Shown here: piece after piece, positions 1 through 10,900 of the stretch
Position numbering within the stretch: position 1 is the first letter of the stretch
How the letters are laid out: each line of letters opens with the position of its first letter
Source: Zygnema cylindricum
Lineage: Eukaryota; Streptophyta; Zygnematophyceae; Zygnematales; Zygnemataceae
Assembly (NCBI GenBank): GCA_037447655.1
Contig: JBBHKE010001895.1
Span: 62,001 to 126,000 of the forward strand
DNA length: 64,000 nucleotides
Direction: 5' to 3'
Made by a program: the position numbers and the translations under genes
Notes under the pieces: generated by a model
Seen by the model: only the letters and a program-made list of their open reading frames with translations
What the model was told of the DNA's origin: nothing
The model's database searches: none

Positions 1-736
1 ACTAATAACGATGCGCGGTGTAGAGTTGTTAACGCTGATTCAAAAAGTACCTTAAATAATGTAAGAAAAATTTAGAGTTATTTACTCTTTTTAAGGTTTT
101 TGGGTCAAAATTCGTGGTGACGAAATTAGCGTTAATAATGGTACTAATTACGATTCACGGTGTAGTGTTAATGGAAAATTATGATTAATAATACTATTTG
201 ATTCAAGGAGACGTGGCAGATTATCGTCCACGTCTTAAAATAATGTTGTTATCTATATTTTGTTATTTTTGGCTATAAGTAGTAGCGACTTATTAACACT
301 AATAACAATGAGTGGTGTAGTGGTACATCTCCCTTAACAAAAAAACAGCTCGTGTACCTCTTCTTTTTACTATTTTGTCTTTTTGCAATCTCCCTTTACC
401 AGTATTTATTTTCATCGACAGTCACCTCCTTCAAGAGATTTGTTCCTAATTTTGCGTGAAACTCTTAGATTAATGCTTAATCTCTTATATTAATGTTTAT
501 TCTCTCGCAAGTCTAATTTTTTCGCTACAATTTTCGGACGGTTTTTCTTTCGACTACGATACTATGATATGAATTATGCAAAAAAGGTAAAGTTTTAATT
601 CTATATGTTTAAAAAAAAATCATAGTTTTTCACATATAAAATCAATTACCAAAAAACACATTGTGATGATCAACCTCAAACTTAAAAACTACACAAAATC
701 TATAAATCTAAATATGGTATAAATAGTGCGCTTTGG
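1..736 (-). repeat. Inverted copy of TIR-element DNA also found at 29345-29965
   Basis: Read on the minus strand, most of this stretch matches 29345-29965 nearly base for base over several hundred bases, with one extra segment of about 250 bp near 250-470. Ends of the form CGATTCACGGTGTA (about 164) and GATGCGCGGTGTA (about 8-20) mark members of the small TACACCGC-ended element family described at 29791-30317. The homology stops at 736, where another element (TAGTGTTTTGTATCGGC) begins. No gene is visible. Confidence 0.6.
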
Positions 737-1801
737 TAGTGTTTTGTATCGGCAAAAACATTATCGCGATAACACCGATACCGATAGTTATCACTTATCG
801 AACGATCAAAGGTTTCGATATATGGGCACGAGACCAACAAAATCTTTATCGGCGATAACTTTAAAAAATATAGTACGTATACAATAGTATTTTATAACAT
901 ATTTTATTATATTGTTGATTTTATATAGCGTGGCATGCCATGTATAAGAATCTGTTAAGTATTCTGTTTAATTGAAGTCTTGTACAAACAGCACAACACA
1001 TAAACGTTGACAAATTTAAAAGAATAGTTTATAATTCTAAAACTATAATATCGAAACGAAAAAAATAAATTACATTGTAAACTTATAAAATCAAACTTTT
1101 TCGAAAACTAGATGAGCAGACGAACAAATATGTCAGACCGACGCCATTTACTGATACCATCTTTTGTAAAAATTGGAAGGGTATGAGAGCGTGGAACCCA
1201 AGTAAAACCGCCTTTTATTATAAATAATCAAGCAAATATCGCTATTTTTTCTCGAAATCGGGAGAAAGGGAAACCGCGGCGCGTCCTAGGAATAACCCGT
1301 ACAATTGAGTGTACAAGCCGTACATATAGCTATACGGTCCGTACATTTATTGCCGATAGTTATCGATATCACTGTTATCACCGATAAACAACCAAAATTA
1401 TCGGTTGTTTATTAGCGATAACACTAATGCCCATATATTGTGCCAACAACACGAAAAAAGCCCTATATCGGTCATCGGCAAATCCTTGCCAATACACAAC
1501 ACTACTGGTATATTGTACAATATTTTTTATTCAGTACAGCGTGGTTTGCCAAGTAGGGCAATATGTTCCGTACTTTGTATAACGAAGTGTAGTACGGAAA
1601 GTTATTTGTATAATTTTATTGAAAATCGTACATTTAGCGTCGATAACTATCGGTATTGGCGTTACAGCAATAAAAAACATATGTTATTGGTTTTTCATCG
1701 TGCTAACTCCGGTAACGATATATTGTGCCAATGTAACGATTACTTGTAAGTAGAAAAAATAGACGTCGATTATCTCCAAAACCCTACCGATGTATAACAC
1801 T
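737..1801. mobile_element. hAT-type non-autonomous element, TATCGGCGATAA family, long copy
   Basis: The ends are TAGTGTTTTGTATCGGC on the left and CCGATGTATAACACT on the right, inverted copies of each other. The interior is full of TATCGGCGATAA/TTATCGCGATAAC blocks in both orientations, like the shorter copies at 24054-24706 and 26180-30968. The copy at 24054 has an 8-bp target duplication with one mismatch, which points to the hAT superfamily. I could not find a matching 8-bp duplication here, so this copy is old or rearranged. An open frame at 1405-1749 lies in the palindromic repeat and shows no protein-like features. Confidence 0.55.
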
Positions 1802-2319
1802 GGTTTTTATCTCTACAAATGCCCATTATTGTATTTAGGCAAAAACAAAATTACCTCGCGCGATTCGATCTCTAGGTGCACAACAAGGAGTTGCGTTAAA
1901 TATAAGTGTTGCATAAACCTTTTGTAAACGTGGAAAAAAAACTTTTTAATGCACGGTAATAACTAGTGTTGGGTATCATGTAAATTCAAATCGTATAAAT
2001 TTGATATTCGATATATCGAATATCGATTGAGTAAACTCTTCAATATATTGTACCGTGACCAACATAATTTATCGCGATATATATTATTTTTTAAATTTAA
2101 TATTTTATATAATATGTCATTTTAGCGAAAAAGACAAATTGTCTGATACGCCACGTACGATTTGATTTTTGTTCCGTGACTTAAAAGGTAGACACCGCAA
2201 AATGTAACGGACAAAAAGGTACTAATTCAGTAATTTATATAATTACTTATTTAGTACGTAGAGAACTTCACGTACGAAAAGATCACACTAATTTAGTCAA
2301 GGTATGATCTGAAAAAAAA

Positions 2320-2320
<1 letters not shown>

Positions 2321-2363
<43 letters not shown>
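2321..2363. repeat. (TA)n microsatellite
   Basis: An uninterrupted TA run of about 40 bp inside the left part of the hAT-type element. It is followed by roughly three imperfect ~60-bp repeats of TTATTTTTTGAAGTGTA up to about 2560. Confidence 0.9.
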
Positions 2364-2367
<4 letters not shown>

Positions 2368-2599
2368 TTTTGAAGTGTACAACTGTGAATTCCTATTATT
2401 ATTTTTAGGGTTTATTTTTTTAAGTTTACGAAATGTGAATTTTTATTATTATTGTTACTAATTATTTTTTGAAGTGTATAAAATGTAATTTTTTATTCTT
2501 ATTTTAATGTGAATTTTTATTATTATTTTTACTAATTGTTTTTTGAAATGTACAAAAAGTGAAAGTTTGTTGATAGAGAGACAAGTGGTATATTTTGGT

Positions 2600-3450
2600 A
2601 GATTTACAAGAATATACTTAACGGACCCATGATTTGATCTTGGAATCTTGACGTCCGTCAAGCCTGACATAGACGGTAGTTTTATCCTATAGTCTATGAT
2701 CGGTACTGAGACATATAGGATTTGATAGATATATAAACTGTGAAGCGTGAACTAATTCATTTAACTCTAACTATAGACGTTGCGTATGGATACGGGTTTG
2801 TAAAGTATAGAGTACGATACGGTTCCGACATGGATACCGCTAATTTTTTTTAGACAGCGAAACAAATATCGCGCAACAATTTATGACGGCTACGGTTTTT
2901 ATCGGACTGCCGCAAAGGATGCCAAGATCGCGGAATAAGATTTTAGCGATTTTCGGTCACCGCCACATCGATTGACACGTGGCACGAACACATTGGATTA
3001 CGTCATCTCCAAGGATTACAGGAACGAATCCAAATATGACATGTGTCCACTAGTTGGCCATGTCGTACAATGACCATGCAGAAAGTACACTGTCACCTGT
3101 ACCTTTTTGTACAACACAATATTTTGATTGGTGTCGTTTCTTCAGTAGATAGAGTTTTAGAGAGAGATAGGACTTCGGAAAATTTGGTAGATATGACCCT
3201 CTCTCCCAGAGAGCCTCTGTACAAAAAGTCAACTTTGACCCTCCATAACTTACTGCTCATGGGAGCAAATTCAGAGATTGTTTTTGCTATCAACTCAAGG
3301 GAGTCTTGCCTTCACAAGGGTGGAGGTGGTCAGAGTTCTTGTCTGCCAGGGTGGCTGTCATTTTCGCTAAAACACAAAAGGTTCAGGGTTCTCCAAGAGG
3401 CTTCGTGTGAGCTGCTTACTCTTAAGGCCAATGGAGTTCTCAAAGTTGCA
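2600..3450 (+). repeat. Truncated copia LTR
   Basis: This aligns with the LTRs at 53391-54095, 58445-59341 and (inverted) 43756-44817. Shared blocks include GATTTGATCTTGG, CCATGTCGTACAAT, CAACTTTGACCCTCCATAAC and GAGTCTTGCCTTCACA. The end, ...AAAGTTGCA at 3450, is followed at once by TGGTATGGGC, a plausible tRNA-Met primer binding site (known copia sites start TGGTAT). The first ~200 bp of the LTR are missing, so transcription from it is doubtful. Confidence 0.75.
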
Positions 3451-4245
3451 TGGTATGGGCCCACCCTCTAGGGTGCCCATCTTTAATTGAACTAGCTTCA
3501 TATACTGGGAGAGTATGATGATAGAAGCTCTATATGAGAAAAGGTTTTGGGGAATAGTGAGTGGACGGGTGAGGCGTCCATCCGGTCTTGGCATCCCTCT
3601 CGGGTTTGGAGGAAGCAGATTCAACAGAGATGTAGATCCATCTCCAACGCAGGAGACAAAAGAATGGGAGGTGGTGGACAAAGGAAAGTAGAAAGAGACG
3701 ATCACATCGATAGCAACCGGTTCGACATTCATGTCACCTATTCGGAGGAACGATGAGAATGATACCGATACCTGGGACTACAACAATATGGCGACAAAAA
3801 ACTTCATCATATGCCATCTTACTCAAGGGCTTGCATCTTCTCATTTGCATGTAGAGGGGGCATCCGATCTTTGGGTGGCTCTCATAGAGATGTACCGAAG
3901 TGGTACTATTCAGCAACAGCAGTTGGCTGATCACAAAATTAACACATATGTATACAAGGGGGGGAAGATGTTGGATTTTTAGAATGAGCTCGCAAAACTT
4001 TTCATGGAGCTAGAGAGTGCTGGACAGGTTGAAACTGAAAATATGAAGGTTAATTGCTTGCTCATGAAGTTACCAGATGAGTTCGAAAACATAGTCAACC
4101 GTGTGCAGGACTTGCCAAACTCAACGTGGATATGGAATTCAGTGGTAGGGATGATTCTCGTTCAGGAGAACAGTAGCATTAGCTATAACTACAAGCTGCA
4201 GCAGGACTTGCACTGGCAACAACAGTACTACTACCAACCGTAGTA
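3451..4245 (+). pseudogene. Copia gag fragment (UBN2-like), broken
   Basis: The frames at 3731-3982 and 4004-4243 resemble the gag of the two copia elements at 54365 and 63796. Shared words are HLTQGLASSHL, SDLWVALIEMYRSGTIQQQQLAD, YVYKGGKMLDF, MELESAG and LLMKLPDEFENIVNRV. A stop after MLDF (3980) breaks the frame, and nothing beyond the UBN2-like part is present: no zinc knuckle, protease or pol. The copy ends where the hAT subterminal repeats resume (about 4255). It is a dead fragment. Confidence 0.75.
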
Positions 4246-4424
4246 ATAATAGTTTGTTTTTGTTTTTAAAAGCCTTGATATATTGGCGATACAATATATC
4301 GGCGATATATCGCGGTATTTAGCTTTTCGATATATCGAAGCGATATATCGATTATCAGGTACTTGGAATTCAATACATATCGAATATCGACAAATGGTCC
4401 TCGATGCCCAACACTAGTAATAAC

Positions 4425-6600
4425 TTATAAATCTCTTATAAAACACAATGCATACGACACATATTATCGATCATTAAATGTAGACTCTTTGGCCAAAAGT
4501 TGCTCAATATTGATACATTGATGTTGTTAAACTCTTACTTGTACACTTATAACTATTTTGGAACTAGGAATATATAGTTACTCGCGGGTCTTCTGATCTG
4601 GTTCACATAAAGGTAGTTACCTCGTTTAAGACTATATGTATCCAATAAAGATGGTAGTGGCTAGCCATTGACAAAATTTAGTGGCAAAAGACAAGGTGTG
4701 TTTCAAATACAAGGTACGCGAGGTGGGGCACTTAAGGGTCGGGTTCATAATATTTGAAAGTTGTCATAAGTCCCAAACTAGAAAGATCCTTAAAAGTTAT
4801 GGTATAATCCGTGACCTTTTTTTTTAACGCATCCCTACTATGTTCTAACATTGTTTTTAATTGTTTTTCTTATACCCTAACGTTGGTAAGTCAAATTTAA
4901 GATACTAGCCGATTAATTGACGGTAGTTTTCTTACTACCTTCGACTATTGTTACATACGACATAAAATTTCACCGATTATAATCCACCACCTCGGATAAT
5001 ACATATTTTGTTTTAGGGGCTTCGTCCAAAGCATCGCGATGGTCTTAATGTCATTAGATCGAAGGGCAATGGGCAATGTTATTATTTACGATAAACTTGG
5101 TATTGTAGTTTTTTTTTAATTTAGTTACAAAGATGTGTTTCATAGCACATATTTATTGGAATTAACGATACTCAAGCAAGTGTAATTCAACCATTTAATT
5201 TTTTGAATTGAAAATAATCATATTTTTTAAGTATAAAATACTTATTGCACAACAACTTCAATTACATCCACAATTGTTTTACATTCATCATATTGTAATA
5301 CATTAGTAATCTAAATACCATTTGTCAATGGTTAACAATAACGTTCGAGATGACTTTGCTACATTCGTAATGATTATCCGACTACAATATACAAATACAT
5401 ATTCACATATGGATCACATATTCACATACAATATATAACATTTGGATCGCAAATGATTTTTTCTTACGAGTTTGTAATTTATTATTTTTATTTCAATTGG
5501 CGCAATGGTGTTTTAAATTTTCGCTCAAAACATTAGATTACTGTTAAATATGAAATAACAATATTTTATCACAATTTTACAATTTTTTGGAGTTTAATCG
5601 TAATTAATGTAGTAATCCAAAAAAAAAATGATGATGTTACAATGCATCTCACAAAAAACATACTATTATCTTGTCTCTGTAGTTCACACTCATCAATTAG
5701 TTTTCGTGTGGGCCAAAACGTGGAATTTAGTTTCGTGTTTCGATTATAAAATAAACTTTAGATTTTGCCAAACTATTTTTTTCCAATTATTTGAAATATC
5801 GCAAACCATACCAAAAAGTTCAAACCGGTAAACTGTGAAAATTATTTGAAAGAAAAAAAAAACATTACAAATAATTGATGACCTAATGATATATTAAAAG
5901 ACATGTAAAGACAACGGAACACTCCAACTTCTAAAATATTTGAAATGAGAAAAAATCTATTTTTTTCCTGTATAAAATAAACCTTTGAATACTTGAAACA
6001 ATTATAGGAAAATATCACCGTGTAATTCATACCGTAATTGAGGCTATTTTGATTGGTCCATTTACATAAGTGTGTGCCAGCTCCAATACTTGTTGTGACA
6101 TATGCCCGCTTTCTAAATGAAAAGATAACTTATGGATTTTTTGTTCGAAACATAAGCATAACATATTTTTGCTACGTATTTTGGTAGTTTTACACATTTT
6201 ATTTTATTACTCCATTTTTTTCCATTTTGTCAATACTTTTACGATAAACGTGGCCAAATCTTATATACTAAAAATCATTGTTAGATGTGACCCAAAGTAA
6301 AAACCATCTTAGCGATTAAAATTTGCTAGATTAGATTAACCCAAAGTAAAAAACATCTTTTCCATTAAGATTTCTCAAACCCATCATGTACATTTGAACT
6401 GGACCTCTATGCCCAATGTTTTCTTCTTTGCCTTACATACTAACAATTTTTTTACATTTTGATAAATAATTTAAAATCATTTGCTTTTATCTAAAAATGT
6501 TGGACGGGAGAGGAAAAATAGGATTGGAGGGCAAAAAGGCGTGAAAGATAAAAAGAGGGAGGGTTGGTCAATCCCATCTTTTCCTTTTTCTCTCCTTCTC
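4425..6600. other. AT-rich spacer, no gene recognised
   Basis: About 2.2 kb of AT-rich DNA with poly-A/T runs. The few open frames are 60-70 codons long, of low complexity, and carry no motif I recognise. No TIR pair or RNA gene was seen. Confidence 0.5.
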
Positions 6601-6912
6601 CCTCTCTTTTTCCCTCTCCCTTTATGTTTTTCTCTTTCACTCTCTAAAAGGTTTTAGGATGAGAGAGTGTGAGCGAGGGAGAAAAGAAGTGGGAGAGGGA
6701 AAGAGGGAAAAGAAATAGACAGAGGGAAAGGGGAGAGTTAGTCTTCCTTTGCCTCCCTTTCTCTTCTTTTATCTCTCTCCCTCCCTCTCTTTTGTTTTCT
6801 TTATATGCCCCACTCTCTTCCTCTCTCTTTATATACCCTCTCTCTCCGTCTCCACCTCCTTCCTCTTTCCTCCCTCCTCCCTCCTCCCTCCTCCCTCCTC
6901 TCCTTAGGGTGG
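6600..6912. repeat. Purine/pyrimidine strand-asymmetric tract
   Basis: A purine-rich block (GAGAGGGAAAGAGGG type, about 6660-6740) sits next to pyrimidine-rich blocks (6590-6650 and 6745-6903) ending in repeated CCTCCCT. The open frames on both strands here are products of this composition. Such tracts can form triplex DNA; that is an inference only. Similar tracts occur at 14690-14900 and 19795-20125. Confidence 0.8.
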
Positions 6913-6961
6913 AGGGTTTAAAGTTGAAGTGACATCGGGATAGTTTCACTATTTACATCAT

Positions 6962-7060
6962 CCCTCGTCATGTGGTTTTTTCAGTTTTAGCAATGCTACT
7001 TCCTATTGTTCCTATGGACTCAGATGATTTACCATCGCGCTTTTTAATAAAGTCGGCCCT
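6962..7060 (+). repeat. Dispersed 97-bp repeat, copy 1
   Basis: About 97 bp matching 23676-23772 at over 90% identity, including TGTTCCTATGGACTCAGATG and ATCGCGCTTTTTAATAAAGTCG. It is not a known family to me. It lies about 0.85 kb upstream of the murA start codon. It could be the conserved part of a SINE, a LINE tail or a small RNA gene. Confidence 0.7.
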
Positions 7061-7820
7061 TTTTTTTTGTTCTTTACATCGGGTACAGATCGGTACATCG
7101 GAATTGTAACGTCACATCTCAGATCACACGCAAATAATAGTATGGGCACATTGCGGTGAGAAATTTAAATTCGCGTATATGGCTGGCTGCATTTGGTTCA
7201 TTATCGATGCGATACGCATCTAACCGTCGCATTGTTACTCTTAAGTGGAATTACAGTACAATTTTGAAGTACGACCAGTACAGTACAGTACTGTACCTGT
7301 AGCGGCTCACCACCGCTGGCAATTTCGCCAGAAGCTGGGGACCACAACGTTCCACCTGTCAGACACTGGGTTATCTCCGTTTGCATCGGACGGTTTTCTT
7401 GTCCATTATCTTGCCGGTTTGTGCGCACACGCGTCAGATTGTACTTTTTCGATCACCATTATTAGAATGCGGGATCTAGTTGGATGTCGAATACTGCAGT
7501 CTTATTGGTTCCTACCCCAGAAAGTCCGGAAAGCAGCCCACCGTCTCTCGTGAGGAATGTGGCTGAGGTTTAGCAAAAGTAATTGTAGGAGGGTTTTCGT
7601 GAGATGAATCCGTCCTCTCCTGTAAACTCGATGAAGATTGAATTTTGAATTTAAAAAAAAAAGAAAAAAAAGTAATAATTTCCTCTCACCCAAAATGAAC
7701 TGGACTACGGTTCAACGTCTCTCCCTTTTCTTTGAAACTGAGAATTTCGCGTACGTCTATCTTCTCAATCGTTTGTAAGATCGTCCTTGATAGTTACAGC
7801 CACGTCAAGGAACGGACGCA

Positions 7821-7912
7821 ACTTTCTCTCTTTCTCTCTTTCTCTCTCTTTATATTTGTTACCTATCGATGCTCGCCTATTTTAGTCTGTAGAAGGGGTA
7901 AGAACGTCAACA
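7821..7912 (+). promoter_or_regulatory. Candidate core promoter / 5' UTR of murA
   Basis: A pyrimidine patch of TTTCTCTC repeats (7821-7850) is followed by TTTATATTT (about 7849-7857), 56 bp before the murA ATG. Pyrimidine patches and TATA-like boxes are usual near plant transcription starts. The transcription start cannot be fixed from sequence alone. Confidence 0.25.
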
Positions 7913-10900
7913 ATGGCCGGAGTTCCGTCTAATTTACAAAGCTACTCTTCTTTTAGTGTCGCTGAACTGAGAGCAAATAAGTCATGCTCCCTCTCGTTCT
8001 TTCCTCCAACAGACTCTCTTTTAACTGTTTCCGGCAAACTTCAATCTGTCTTCTCTCCACTTTCTTCTGATCTTGACTTAAGAAGCACTTTCGTTGGCTG
8101 TATTATTCGCAAAGAAGAGAAAAACTTGCTGAATTCCACTCCATCAGTCGGGTCAAAGCTAAATAGAAAAAGAGGAAAATCTGACATTAGCGCCAGTGCT
8201 GCAGATAAGACAGTTGGTAACACCAATAGTAGTAACAGCAGTAGTAGAGCAGTAAACAGCATAACCAGTCATAAGCAGTCAGCTGTTCATAACGTTCTCT
8301 TTCCAGGAGGCACTTCTCTGCTATCTCCTGGTCTTGTGGAATGTTTTGAGGTTGAACATTGCAACGCGTTAGAAGGTCATGTCCATGTCAGTGGTGCGAA
8401 GAATTCAGCTTTGGCTGTTTTGGCAGGAGCTTTATGTTCCGAGGAGCCTCTTGTACTGAGAAGGGTTCCTGACCTTCATGATATTCGGAGAATGTTTCAA
8501 GTATTACAGTCCTTAGGAGTCAAGATAGAGAGAGGCGTGGATGGGCTCGACACCTCTGTTAGTGTAGATGCTAGTGTTTTGACATCAGTAGAGCCTTGTC
8601 CTGATGTGGTGCGAAAACTTAGGGCAAGTTTTTTTGTTTTCGGAGCCATAATGGGAAGGCAAGGGGAGGCAGTCGTTCCTTTGCCCGGTGGTTGTAACAT
8701 TGGAGCTCGACCAATCGATCTTCATGTGCGAGGATTGGAGGCATTAGGAGCAGATGTCTCAATACGGTGAGTATTCATTTTCGACTTGGCATTATCTTTG
8801 TATGTGTCAGTAAGGCGAGAGTTAGGATAGATAGGTAGACTACATAGGTGCTCCGCAGCTCGTTTCTGGTGTTTGTACTTTAATTCTGATATGAAAAGCA
8901 TTTTGGTCATGTGTTGATCCATCCAATTTAACTTTGTCAAACAGTCCGTGAACATCCCTGAACAATCTTTTCTTTGAGATGTAGAAATTTGGTGCTTGTT
9001 CACAGTCATTCATGCAGATACTCGTCACCTGGTGGAAAAAGTATTGTCTTTCGTGCATCTTAGCCTGATATGTTGTTTGCAGTTTTATTAGTCTTGTTTG
9101 AAGTTTGTCATGTTGTGTTTGTGATTTTTCTCTGACGTTTCACATAGTTCTTTCTAGTTTTTTTATTGCAGCCTGCATTGATCACATCTTAACATTTCAC
9201 TGTCATTTCACCAATCTGACACTCGTTTAGTTGTGCTACCTTCTCTCTCTTCATGTAAAAAGCCGCAATGACTTGATCAGCCGGATAACATAAGAACTGT
9301 CAAGTTAAAGGCCGTTTTGAAAGTATTGTGCACTAATTGCTGGATCTGCTATTTATTTGAATGTCATGGTCCTGCAATTACAGTGGAGACTTGTAGACCT
9401 GTCCAGTCTATGTGTTTCTGTTTTGTTGAAACCCTGCTTTTCGCGGTCCTAGCTTGCAAGTGTTTCTTATATTTATCCGTTTTTGTTTTTTCTTTTGCAG
9501 GCAGGGACGTGTGTACGCCAAGGCGCAGAATGGGAGACTAAAAGGTGGTAATTTTCATTTGGACTATCCAAGTGTCGGTGCTACAGAGACTCTGATGATG
9601 GCAGCAGCTCTGGCAGATGGAGAAACAATTCTCTCAAATGTGGCCCAGGTATATCACCTACGAAATATTTGTGATTCGATTTTATTTTTTTTTTTCATTG
9701 GTTTTTTCTTCTCCTAGTCCAGCAGACAGCTACTACAATGTCCATCGCTACTAGTGTTTAACAGTTTTTGGGCTCTAAAATTTCTTCATTTTCAACCATT
9801 GGATTTTCTTTTTAATGAGGCAATTGAAAGGTGGGACGGCTGAAGATAAAGTTAAATGCCTTTTAACTGCCTGAAAAGTGTTGACCTTATAACGATGGGC
9901 AGTGTAATTTCCTGTTCAAGAAGTTATGAGCGCCTACTGCTTGAATAACACAGTCTTGATTGTGAAGGTGTCATTTGTTTATGCAGCCTATCTATTTTGC
10001 CTGTATTTACTAGACTGCTCATCGCAGTTAGTGAACCACTGTTAGGATGTAATATTAACCACGCTATTGTGACGTGGCTCATTATGGACCGCGTAAGCAA
10101 TGTGTCATTATCACTAATTTATGATTTCTGGTAGAAGAACATTCACTCGAATTAGAGTCAATTAACTTCAAAAGCGATGCTCGTTTAATGAATAGAATGT
10201 GTGAGTTTGTCAACACACGTGTTTGAGAGTAGTCTTCAAAGTAACCGCTGCTGTGGTTAAGCACCTTCAGGGTTCTTACCACATGTGCCAGCTTCAGTTG
10301 GAAAATATTTTTCCAGGGATTTTTTTTCCAGCCAATAAAGTGCAGCCAGTGTGTGGCTGCCGATTGGTTACTGAATCAAAGCATTGTTGACAGAGTCCTG
10401 TGGTGTGGTTTTTGGATTTTGGGCTCAAGGGGCCGCAGTCTCTGTTTTGCTAATACTTCGTCGTCAATCAGGAGCCCGAAGTTGTGGACCTCGCCAACTT
10501 CCTCAAGTCGTGTGGGGCACTTGTCAAAGGAGCTGGTACCAACACTCTGGTTATCAAGGGTGTAAAAAAACTTCGGGGAACAGACTTCACCGTCATCCCC
10601 GACAGGATTGAGGCAGGAACCTTCCTTGTAGCGGCAGCCATTACCCGATCTGCCATCACCATGTCGCCTGTCATTCCACACCATTTGACAGCTGTCATTA
10701 GCAAGCTCCAAGCGATTGGTTGCTCCATCAAACAAACAGACGTCAGCTGCTTGCATGTACTTTTTCCTACCTTTTGATGCACTCAAGTATTTTTTTTTTT
10801 TTAATGAGATTGAATTGTTATCTACTGCATTTTTGATTTGCTTGCAGGTATTTTCACCTATTGATGTTCTCTTCTTTATTATTTTTTCTTAGAGGTTTGT

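Larger units (their letters stand above)
1964..4416. mobile_element. hAT-type element with perfect 8-bp target duplication, containing copia LTR-gag
   Basis: Terminal inverted repeats TAGTGTTGGG (1964-1973) and CCCAACACTA (4407-4416) are flanked by identical 8-bp duplications GTAATAAC at 1956-1963 and 4417-4424. An 8-bp duplication with TIRs starting TAGTG is the hAT signature. Subterminal DNA on both sides carries repeated TTCGATATATCGAA-type palindromes. The middle (about 2600-4245) is not hAT sequence but a fragment of a Ty1/copia element: an LTR without its 5' end, a primer binding site and a gag fragment. No transposase is present, so the element is non-autonomous. The copia piece was either captured or inserted and then truncated. 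Confidence 0.8.

Noticed and set aside
1405-1749. 114-codon frame inside the TATCGGC element
   Set aside because: Covers the palindromic repeat blocks; other family members are not open here.
6644-6949. Open frames on both strands (about 87 and 101 codons)
   Set aside because: Products of a purine/pyrimidine-asymmetric tract; only Glu/Gly/Arg or Ser/Leu/Pro repeats.
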